Part shown: piece after piece, positions 6,600-14,041 of the stretch
How positions within the stretch are numbered: position 1 is the stretch's first letter
Layout of the letters: each line of letters begins with the position of its first letter
Assembly: GCA_964511215.1 (NCBI GenBank)
Contig: CAZEER010000012.1
Span: forward strand, 1 to 39,838
DNA: 39,838 nucleotides
Direction of reading: 5' to 3'
Source of the DNA: CAZEER01 sp964511215
GTDB taxonomy: Bacteria; Fidelibacterota; Marinisomatia; Marinisomatales; UBA1611
Notes under the pieces: generated by a model
What the model was told of the DNA's origin: nothing
The model's input: only the letters and a program-made list of their open reading frames with translations
Databases searched by the model: none
Position numbers and translations under genes: made by a program

Positions 6600-9186
6600 A
6601 ACACCCGTAGCAAATACACCTGTAATGAAACAATTTTTAGAAGTAAAAAGAAAATATCATGATACAATTGTTTTATTTAGAATGGGTGATTTTTATGAAA
6701 CATTTTTAGATGACGCAATTTTAACTTCAAAAATTCTGGGCATTGTTTTGACCAAGCGTGCAAATGGGAAGGCCGCTAATGTTGATTTAGCAGGTTTTCC
6801 CTATCATGCTTTAGATAATTATTTGCCCAAACTAGTAAAAGCAGGACATCGTGTAGCAATTTGTGAGCAAGTAGAAGACCCCAAATTAGCAAAAGGTATT
6901 GTTAAGCGAGAAGTTATTGAGGTTGTAACCCCCGGAACATTGACAAGTGATAAAACATTAAATGATAAATCTAATAGATTTATAGGTTCGTTAAGTATAT
7001 TGGGAAATAATTCTGGTGTTGCATTTTTAGATTCATCCACAGGAGAATTCTATATTGGAGAGTGTCTGATTAATCAATTAAATAATATGTTACTGAGATT
7101 TAGTCCACAAGAAATGCTCATTTCTGAAAAAATAATTTATTCAAATCTAGATTGGTATATAAAATATAAACCGTTTGTTACGCAAATAGAGAACCAGATG
7201 TTTGATTTTGATAGATCATATAAAATCTTAACCAAACATTTTAAAGTTACATCTTTAAAAAGTTTTGGATGTGAAACAATGAGTCGGGGTATTACAGCTG
7301 CAGGTGCTTTAATGAAACACATAAAATCAAATTTATCATCGACACTTAAACACACTAGCAAACTAACACCTATTATTCATGATGGTTTTATGGGGATTGA
7401 TGAATTTACAATGAAAAATTTGGAAGTTTTTCAATCACTTTCATCTCAAGGTGCACACGGTACATTAATTGATTGTATAGACATGACACTTACAGCTGGA
7501 GGTGGTCGATTATTAAGAAGAAACCTGATGAATCCTATGAATGAAAAGAAGAAAATAATTGAGCGCTTAAATATGGTAGAAGCCTTCGTGGATCACCCGG
7601 TTATTCTAAAGAAAATAAGAAATTCACTTTATAACGCTGCAGATTTAGAACGAATTTTAGGTAAAATCAATAAAGGTAAAGTTTCGCCTAGAGATGTTGT
7701 CTCGATGTCAGTAACACTAGGAAAATTAACAGAATGGAATAATTATCTTTCATCTCCCAACAATCATTATTTCAATACTATTCTTGATTCATTTTGTGAT
7801 ACAGATTTTATTGTAAATAAAGTTAATGCAACTCTTAATGAAATACCTCCATTACAACTTTCAAAAGGAAATATTATCAAAGAGGGTGTAGAACCTGAAT
7901 TAGATGAATTGCGTATGTTGTTATCAAATGGCAAAGAATGGATTTGTAGTTTTCAAGAAAATATGCGTAAGGAATTAGATATACCAAAACTAAAAATTGG
8001 ATTTAATAAAGTGTTTGGTTATTATATAGAGATAACTAAAGTACATCAGAATAAAGTTCCACAATTTTTTATACGAAAGCAAACATTAGTCAACTCAGAA
8101 CGATATATCACAGACGAGCTTAAAGAATATGAAGAAAAAATATTAAATGCTGAAGAAAAAATATTTGATATTGAATCACAAATTTTTAATACTATATGTG
8201 AATTTATACTATCTCATATCAATTTAATTCACAAGAATGCAGATATTATTAATCATCTTGATCTTTGTACTTCTTTTTCAAATTTAGCGCTAAAGAGAAA
8301 GTATATAAAACCCACACTAACAAACAAAGCTATATTGAAAATAAAAAATGGGCGACATCCTGTAGTAGAGCAATTATTGCCAGCCACTGAAAAATTCATT
8401 CCAAATGATTTATGCATGGATGTGAATAAAAACCAAATTCATTTACTTACGGGACCTAATATGGCTGGAAAATCAACCTATCTCAGGCAAATTGGACTTA
8501 TTGTAATTATGGGGCAAATTGGAAGTTTTGTCCCTGCATCAAAAGCAAAAATTGGTATCGTAGATCATTTATTTACTAGAGTAGGAGCAAGTGATAATCT
8601 TGCAGGTGGTGAGAGTACATTTTTAGTTGAAATGCATGAGGCTGCTAATATTTTGAATAATGCAACAAATAGCAGCTTGGTTTTATTGGATGAAATTGGA
8701 CGTGGTACATCTACATACGATGGTTTATCTATTGCCTGGGCAATAACAGAACATCTTCATAATGAAGACAATATTAATGCCCGTACGGTTTTCGCAACTC
8801 ATTATCATGAGTTAACTGATTTAGAAAATTCATTAGAGCGTTTAGAGAATCATCATGTAGAAGTAAAAGAATTTGGTGATTCTATTATATTCCTTAGGTC
8901 CATTGCTAAAGGACCAGGTGATAAAAGTTATGGAATCTATGTGGGTAAAATGGCAGGGCTACCTGATTCAGTAATTTCTAGAGCATCTGAGATATTAGAT
9001 TACCATTTACAAAGAACAATAAAAGATTCTAATTTATTAATTGCCAAAGAAAAAGATTCACAAAAAAAAATGCAACAAGGAGAAGATGTATTTCGAAATC
9101 GGCTAAATGAGATTGATATTAATGCTTTAACTCCTCTCCAAGCACTTAAGAAACTGGATAAACTTAAAAAAGATTTTGATGTATAA
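6592..9186 (+). CDS. mutS: DNA mismatch repair protein MutS
   Basis: 864 residues. MutS scans duplex DNA, binds mismatches and starts repair. The mismatch-wedging Phe-x-Glu is visible as F34-Y-E36 in MGDFYETF. The core and clamp domains occupy the middle (LSSQGAHGTLIDCID and GFNKVFGYYIEITK are typical). The ATPase has Walker A GPNMAGKST (residues 621-629), the GGESTFLVEM signature, Walker B LLLDEIGRGTS and the ATHYHEL H-loop. The C-terminal tail LNALTPLQALKKL-like segment (DINALTPLQALKKLDKL) is normal for MutS1. It overlaps selB and the following outer-membrane protein gene by 8 bases each. No mutL is present in the window. Confidence 0.97.
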   Translation: MNKTPVANTPVMKQFLEVKRKYHDTIVLFRMGDFYETFLDDAILTSKILGIVLTKRANGKAANVDLAGFPYHALDNYLPKLVKAGHRVAICEQVEDPKLAKGIVKREVIEVVTPGTLTSDKTLNDKSNRFIGSLSILGNNSGVAFLDSSTGEFYIGECLINQLNNMLLRFSPQEMLISEKIIYSNLDWYIKYKPFVTQIENQMFDFDRSYKILTKHFKVTSLKSFGCETMSRGITAAGALMKHIKSNLSSTLKHTSKLTPIIHDGFMGIDEFTMKNLEVFQSLSSQGAHGTLIDCIDMTLTAGGGRLLRRNLMNPMNEKKKIIERLNMVEAFVDHPVILKKIRNSLYNAADLERILGKINKGKVSPRDVVSMSVTLGKLTEWNNYLSSPNNHYFNTILDSFCDTDFIVNKVNATLNEIPPLQLSKGNIIKEGVEPELDELRMLLSNGKEWICSFQENMRKELDIPKLKIGFNKVFGYYIEITKVHQNKVPQFFIRKQTLVNSERYITDELKEYEEKILNAEEKIFDIESQIFNTICEFILSHINLIHKNADIINHLDLCTSFSNLALKRKYIKPTLTNKAILKIKNGRHPVVEQLLPATEKFIPNDLCMDVNKNQIHLLTGPNMAGKSTYLRQIGLIVIMGQIGSFVPASKAKIGIVDHLFTRVGASDNLAGGESTFLVEMHEAANILNNATNSSLVLLDEIGRGTSTYDGLSIAWAITEHLHNEDNINARTVFATHYHELTDLENSLERLENHHVEVKEFGDSIIFLRSIAKGPGDKSYGIYVGKMAGLPDSVISRASEILDYHLQRTIKDSNLLIAKEKDSQKKMQQGEDVFRNRLNEIDINALTPLQALKKLDKLKKDFDV

Positions 9187-10240
9187 AATTATAATCATTT
9201 CTTCCCTCATATCAACACTACATGGTGAAGGAATTTGGGTTAAATATGGTTGGGAAATATTTGATTATGTAATTGATGCAAGATCAACAGCACTTGGTTC
9301 TGCAACAATTGCGTACAATACAAATTCAGCAACATCATCTATAATTAATCCAGTTCACTCAAGAGTGACTAGCAGGCATATATCAATTACCCATCATTCA
9401 CGTTTTGCAGGAATTGTCAATAGTGACTTAATTGGTTTACAGGTGAAAAAAGATAATAGAATAGTCAATATAAATATGATTTATGAAGGGATTAGTAACA
9501 TTCCTGACACTCGTTCAATGCTTTTGGATTGGGGAAATGATGGCCAATTTGGTACAAATGATTATGGTGAGGGTAATGGTATAATTGATGAAGGGGAACG
9601 TCTTAATAGTGATCAACTTAAATATTTCAATCAACATAGATTAGGGTTTCATGCTTCATTCTCAAATCAAATAATGGGAATGCCATATGGGTTGGCAATT
9701 AAACTTTTATCATATTCATTAGATAGTCATTTTGCAATTGGTATTGGAATGGATTTTGGATTTATTAAGATATTTCGTTATTCCAATATTGGGTTTGTAA
9801 TAAGAAACCTACCAGCATCAGGTCTCATATGGGATAATGGTAGAGTCGAAGGAACAGTGCCAAGTTTTTCGATAGGATTTTTTAGAAACCTTAATTTTTT
9901 GGAAAGTAAAACTATAAAATTAAATGCTCTAATTTGTTTGGATGGTAATTTATATAATCGTTATATGGATTCTCCCATTTCATATAAAGATAATTCAATT
10001 GATATTTCCATGGGAATTGAAACTATTTTTAAAGAAAAACTGATGCTACGCTTAGGTAGGAATTCTTTAAGTCATATTACTGGAGGGTTAGGGATGAACT
10101 GGGACAATTTTTTGATTGATTATGCATTTTCTTCATCTAATGCAGATGGTACATTGGGTAACAATCATCTAATATCAATTGGCATCTCAATAGATTGGAT
10201 TGCATCAAGATTCAATGATAAATATAATTATTTATTTTAA
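9179..10240 (+). CDS. PorV/PorQ-like outer-membrane beta-barrel protein
   Basis: 353 residues beginning with a signal-like hydrophobic segment (MYKIIIISSLISTLHGEG). The region after it, DYVIDARSTALGSATIAY...SSIINPV, matches the opening of PorV/PorQ and UPF0164-type barrel proteins (aromatic-Gly repeats, 'ARALGMGGA...NPA' block). Alternating polar and apolar strands and a C-terminal 'GLGMNWDNFLIDYAFSS' then LISIGISI pattern support an outer-membrane barrel. An insertion near residues 117-143 (WGNDGQFGTNDYGEGNGI, then DEGE) is rich in Asp, Asn and Gly and resembles a calcium-binding loop. PorV serves type IX secretion in Bacteroidota, but no other T9SS gene is nearby, so the function stays open. 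The ATG at 9179 gives an 8-base overlap with mutS; a TTG three bases earlier is less likely. Confidence 0.65.
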   Translation: MYKIIIISSLISTLHGEGIWVKYGWEIFDYVIDARSTALGSATIAYNTNSATSSIINPVHSRVTSRHISITHHSRFAGIVNSDLIGLQVKKDNRIVNINMIYEGISNIPDTRSMLLDWGNDGQFGTNDYGEGNGIIDEGERLNSDQLKYFNQHRLGFHASFSNQIMGMPYGLAIKLLSYSLDSHFAIGIGMDFGFIKIFRYSNIGFVIRNLPASGLIWDNGRVEGTVPSFSIGFFRNLNFLESKTIKLNALICLDGNLYNRYMDSPISYKDNSIDISMGIETIFKEKLMLRLGRNSLSHITGGLGMNWDNFLIDYAFSSSNADGTLGNNHLISIGISIDWIASRFNDKYNYLF

Positions 10241-10308
10241 AGTTTAACATTGCTGGATAATATTTACTTTAATATCTAATTTACCAAGCTATAAACTAAA
10301 AATTATAT

Positions 10309-11169
10309 ATGATTAAAAGTATGACAGGTTTTGGTCGAGGTGTAGCTGGCCGAGGTAAAAATAGAATTGATGTGGAGATAAGGACTGTTAATTCACGTTT
10401 TTTAGAAATTAAAATTAGGGGACTCAACCTTGAACCGATTATTGAGAATGAGATAAGAGGACAATTAGAAAAATTGATCATAAGAGGTAATGTTCAAGTA
10501 CGGATTGAATCAAATGCAATTTCAGATAATCAAAAATTGAGTTTTAATCAAGATCGTTTTGAATTGATTCAAGCTGTATTAAAGAATATACATGTTAAAT
10601 ATGGGCAACGAATAAATTTGAGTGAAATAATTTCAGCTCATGATTTATTGATAATCGATGATTCAAATTCATTAAATAAAAAATCAATTATTTCAGCAAT
10701 TTTGAATGCAATAAATCAATTAAATGAAATGCGTTTGAAGGAAGGTGCTAAAATCCAGATTGATATTATTGATAGAATCAGAAAGCTAAATAATTTTATT
10801 ATGAAGATTAATGAAATTGCAAAAAAATATAAACATGAGAAGCAAAATAAACTGCAATTGAACGTTTCGGAACTGTTGGAAGGTGCAAAACTTGACGAAA
10901 GTAGATTGATTCAAGAAGTAGCATATTTATCTGAACGTGTTGATGTAACAGAGGAGATTGTTCGTTGTAAGAGCCATATTGAACAACTAGGTTATTATTT
11001 AAATCTTGATGACCCTATAGGTAAAAGAATTAATTTTTTAATTCAGGAAATTTTAAGAGAGGTTAATACAATAGGCTCAAAAAGTGCACAAATAGAAATT
11101 ACAAATATTGTAGTTGAGATGAAGGATGAATTGGAAAAAATACGTGAACAAGGCCAAAATATTCTTTGA
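10309..11169 (+). CDS. yicC: YicC/YloC family endoribonuclease
   Basis: 286 residues. The N-terminus MIKSMTGFGRG and the block EIRTVNSRFLEIKIRG are diagnostic for YicC, and the C-terminal part (residues about 195-286; LSERVDVTEEIVRCKSHIEQ, REVNTIGSKS) matches the family's DUF1732 domain. YicC-type proteins have been shown to be endoribonucleases that act on RNA including small RNAs in E. coli. The gene is directly followed by gmk, the common yicC/yloC-gmk-rpoZ arrangement. Its TGA shares one base with the gmk ATG. A 68-base gap upstream could hold a promoter for this block; I see only weak matches to promoter boxes there. Confidence 0.93.
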   Translation: MIKSMTGFGRGVAGRGKNRIDVEIRTVNSRFLEIKIRGLNLEPIIENEIRGQLEKLIIRGNVQVRIESNAISDNQKLSFNQDRFELIQAVLKNIHVKYGQRINLSEIISAHDLLIIDDSNSLNKKSIISAILNAINQLNEMRLKEGAKIQIDIIDRIRKLNNFIMKINEIAKKYKHEKQNKLQLNVSELLEGAKLDESRLIQEVAYLSERVDVTEEIVRCKSHIEQLGYYLNLDDPIGKRINFLIQEILREVNTIGSKSAQIEITNIVVEMKDELEKIREQGQNIL

Positions 11170-11744
11170 TGAAATATTTGATTATAATTTCAGCACCTTC
11201 TGGAACTGGGAAGACTACTCTGTGTAAAGCGTTACGAAAAGTTATTCCTGAAATTAATTGGTCCGTATCTTATACTACTCGTGAGATGAGGCTTACTGAA
11301 ATTGATGGAAAAGATTATCATTTTATTTCAAATAAAAAATTTAAGAGTTTTATCAAAAGTAATTATTTTGCAGAATGGGAAAATGTTCATGGAAAATTAT
11401 ATGGTACAAGAAGAGATTTTTTGGAAGATGCTATTTTAAATGAAAATTATCTTTTATTAGAAATGGATGTCAAAGGTGCAATGAATATCAAGAAGTTATA
11501 TTCCCAAAATACATTTTCTATTTTCATTGTACCTCCTAGCATCAATCATCTTCGGGAAAGATTAATAAATCGTGGAACAGAATCATTAGAAAAGATAGAT
11601 GTTCGATTAAAAAGATTCAAAGAAGAAATGGGATATTCTAATAAATTTGATCATATTATGGTAAATGAAAACCTTGATTTGGCAAAAATAGAACTCATTA
11701 AAATTATTAACACAATTAAGAAAGGAGTAAGTAATGGGACTTAA
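11169..11744 (+). CDS. gmk: Guanylate kinase
   Basis: 191 residues. The enzyme phosphorylates GMP to GDP in the cytoplasm. The P-loop APSGTGKTT covers residues 9-17 with Lys15. The GMP-binding and lid segments are visible as SYTTREMR, EIDGKDYHF, FAEWENVHGKLYGT and the RLINRGTES region with the lid arginines. The start is the ATG at 11169, one base into the yicC stop; a TTG three bases earlier is not needed. It overlaps rpoZ by 11 bases. In this position Gmk sits between an RNase and the omega subunit and upstream of the (p)ppGpp enzyme Rel, whose products are known to inhibit Gmk in many bacteria. Confidence 0.97.
   Translation: MKYLIIISAPSGTGKTTLCKALRKVIPEINWSVSYTTREMRLTEIDGKDYHFISNKKFKSFIKSNYFAEWENVHGKLYGTRRDFLEDAILNENYLLLEMDVKGAMNIKKLYSQNTFSIFIVPPSINHLRERLINRGTESLEKIDVRLKRFKEEMGYSNKFDHIMVNENLDLAKIELIKIINTIKKGVSNGT
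11722..11727 (+). promoter_or_regulatory. Ribosome-binding site of rpoZ inside gmk
   Basis: AAGGAG lies 6 bases before the rpoZ ATG at 11734, within the last codons of gmk. It supports the rpoZ start despite the 11-base overlap. Confidence 0.6.
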
Positions 11745-12009
11745 AACAATACCTTTTCGTGATATCGAAGAGCAATCAGGTAATATGTATGAAGCTGTAG
11801 TTGCAATGTCAGGACAAGCGAAATCTGAATTACAAGAGCGTTTATTAAAGAAGGCAATACAAGAACATCATGAAGATGATCCTGATGTTTTTGATGAGGT
11901 GGAAGAGCTCACACCAGAAACATATGAAGAGCAAGAGAAAGTAACGACTACCGCTATAGAAAAGTTTCTTAATGGTGATGTGAATTGGAGGAAGCATTCT
12001 ATAGAATAA
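11734..12009 (+). CDS. rpoZ: RNA polymerase omega subunit-like protein
   Basis: 91 residues. The segment PFRDIEEQSGNMYEAVVAMSGQAKSE resembles the conserved helix of omega/Rpb6 (N-x-Y/F-E-A-V...A-R/A), which braces the C-terminal end of the beta' subunit. The rest is an acidic helical tail ending NGDVNWRKHSIE. Sequence similarity to proteobacterial omega is weak, but the gmk-rpoZ neighbourhood is strongly conserved and FCB-group omega proteins look like this. Omega also forms part of a ppGpp site in Proteobacteria; the nearby rel gene makes the combination notable, but whether this divergent subunit binds ppGpp is unknown. Confidence 0.72.
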   Translation: MGLKTIPFRDIEEQSGNMYEAVVAMSGQAKSELQERLLKKAIQEHHEDDPDVFDEVEELTPETYEEQEKVTTTAIEKFLNGDVNWRKHSIE

Positions 12010-12692
12010 TGGATAAACTGAGAATAGAAGTTTACCGTTACTTAAAACAATATCAAAAATTGTTTGGAAATGAATTAACCCTAAAACCTGAGAATAATCC
12101 AAAGTTTTTATTAACACAAAAGAAAAAAAAATACTATCAATCAAATGATCTCGATAATTTTGAAAATTCAATTAATTTATGTCTCAAATGTAATTTAGGA
12201 AAAAGTCGTACGAATTTTGTTTTTGGTGTAGGTGATTTTAAAGCTGATTTGTTTTTAGTGGGTGAGGCTCCTGGAGAAAAGGAGGATATAAAAGGATTAC
12301 CTTTTGTGGGTAGATCTGGGAAACTATTAGACAAAATTTTAGCTGCAATTAAAAAAAAACGAGGTCAAGGTGTCTATATTACAAATATCCTAAAATGTAG
12401 ACCACCCAACAATAGAGATCCATTACCATCTGAGATACTTAAATGCGAACCCTACTTGATTGAGCAAATTAACATAGTCAAGCCTAGGCTTATAGTAGCG
12501 CTAGGAAGAGTTGCTGGTAAAGCTTTATTAAAATTAGATACAACTCTTAAAGAAATGAGAAATAATATTCATGATTATCACGGTATTCCTTTAAAGGTTA
12601 CCTATCATCCCTCAGCACTTTTAAGGAATCCACAATTAAAAAAACTTGCATGGGATGATTTCCAATGGATTAGAAATTATCTGAATAAATAA
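12009..12692 (+). CDS. Family 4 (Fe-S) uracil-DNA glycosylase
   Basis: 227 residues. The enzyme cuts uracil from DNA at the start of base excision repair. Four cysteines spaced as in family 4 enzymes would ligate a 4Fe-4S cluster: C58 and C61 (CLKCNLG), C130 (ILKCRPP) and C146 (ILKCEPY). The catalytic and uracil-binding motifs are GEAPGEKED (85-93) with LPFVGRSG after it, NRDP near 135, and HPSALLRN (200-207). An N-terminal ~55-residue lysine-rich extension precedes the core. The ATG at 12009 shares one base with the rpoZ stop; an upstream TTG at 11985 lies inside rpoZ and is unlikely. Confidence 0.92.
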   Translation: MDKLRIEVYRYLKQYQKLFGNELTLKPENNPKFLLTQKKKKYYQSNDLDNFENSINLCLKCNLGKSRTNFVFGVGDFKADLFLVGEAPGEKEDIKGLPFVGRSGKLLDKILAAIKKKRGQGVYITNILKCRPPNNRDPLPSEILKCEPYLIEQINIVKPRLIVALGRVAGKALLKLDTTLKEMRNNIHDYHGIPLKVTYHPSALLRNPQLKKLAWDDFQWIRNYLNK

Positions 12693-12694
12693 AA

Positions 12695-14041
12695 ATGAAC
12701 GAAAAAAATACCAATTTAAATGTTTTACCTCATTCTGATGACGCTGAGATTGCTGTTCTGGGATCGATGCTATCATCGAAAGAAGCAGTTAGTAAATCTA
12801 TACAATGGCTCAAACCTGAATATTTTTATAAAGATGCGCATTCAACAATATTTTCTACTATGTCAGATTTATTTGAAAAAGGTGAACCAATTGATACTGT
12901 TAGTGTCATAGAGTTATTAAAGCAAAATAAGAATCTAGAATTAGTTGGTGGTACTTATTTCATCACAGGTTTAGTTGATTCTGTACCAACAGCTGCACAT
13001 GTTGAACAGTATTCAAAAATAGTCATGGAAAAAGCATTGTTAAGAAATCTAATCAATTTATCGCACAACATTGCCAAAGAAGCATTTGATGACAGTCACG
13101 AGGTCGCTGATATTTTAGATAATGTTGAACAATCAATATTTAGTATTACACAAAATCGATTAAAGGGGGGGTTTAAGCAACTTAACCCAATAATATTAGA
13201 AGCCATGGAAAGATTGGAAAAGTCAAGAAATCTAGGCGGTTCAGTTATAGGCGTCCCTTCAGGATTAATTGATTTAGATGAAATTACATCAGGTTTTCAA
13301 GATGGTAATTTAATTATTATAGCAGGGCGCCCAGGGATGGGAAAAACATCTTTAGCTCTTTCTATTATTAGGAATGCTGCTGTTGATAGCAATATAGGAG
13401 TTGGTATGTTTAGTTTAGAAATGTCAAATCCTGAATTAGCTATGAGGTTATTATGTGCTGAGGCTAGAGTAGATAGCCATTTTGTTAGGACAGGCAAGTT
13501 ACCACCTAAACTATGGAGAAATCTTGGTATTTCTGCTGGTGAACTTGAAAAAGCACCTATTTATCTTGATGATACACCAGCATTAACAGTTCTTGAATTG
13601 CGTGCAAAAGCTAGAAGGTTAAAAGCAGAATATCCTATCGGTTTAATTGTAGTGGACTACTTGCAATTAATGCAAGGACCTCAAAGGATAGAAAGTCGCC
13701 AACAAGAGATATCTGTGATTTCAAGATCTCTTAAAGCACTGGCAAAAGAGTTGGAAATCCCTGTTGTAGCATTATCCCAACTTTCCAGAGCAGTAGAACA
13801 ACGTTCTGACAAAAGACCTCAATTATCTGATTTAAGGGAGAGTGGTGCTATAGAACAAGATGCGGATGTTGTGATCTTTTTATACAGATCTTATCTTTAT
13901 ACAAGGGATGAAGAAGATGATGGAAAAGCTGAAATCATAGTTTCCAAACAAAGAAATGGACCTACAGGGAAAATTGAAGCATCATTTATAAATAAATATG
14001 CACGTTTTGAAAATCTTTCAAAACTAGATGATCCATTCTAA
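12695..14041 (+). CDS. dnaB: Replicative DNA helicase DnaB
   Basis: 448 residues. DnaB is the hexameric helicase that unwinds DNA 5' to 3' at the fork. The N-terminal helical domain (residues about 12-110; PHSDDAEIAVLGSML is the typical opening) is followed by a linker and the RecA-like motor. Walker A is GRPGMGKT (211-218), the motif MFSLEMS follows, Walker B is IVVDYLQLM, and the C-terminal motifs ALSQLSRAVEQR and DLRESGAIEQDAD are intact. No intein is present, although dnaB is a frequent intein site. The TAA shares one base with the rel ATG. Confidence 0.97.
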   Translation: MNEKNTNLNVLPHSDDAEIAVLGSMLSSKEAVSKSIQWLKPEYFYKDAHSTIFSTMSDLFEKGEPIDTVSVIELLKQNKNLELVGGTYFITGLVDSVPTAAHVEQYSKIVMEKALLRNLINLSHNIAKEAFDDSHEVADILDNVEQSIFSITQNRLKGGFKQLNPIILEAMERLEKSRNLGGSVIGVPSGLIDLDEITSGFQDGNLIIIAGRPGMGKTSLALSIIRNAAVDSNIGVGMFSLEMSNPELAMRLLCAEARVDSHFVRTGKLPPKLWRNLGISAGELEKAPIYLDDTPALTVLELRAKARRLKAEYPIGLIVVDYLQLMQGPQRIESRQQEISVISRSLKALAKELEIPVVALSQLSRAVEQRSDKRPQLSDLRESGAIEQDADVVIFLYRSYLYTRDEEDDGKAEIIVSKQRNGPTGKIEASFINKYARFENLSKLDDPF

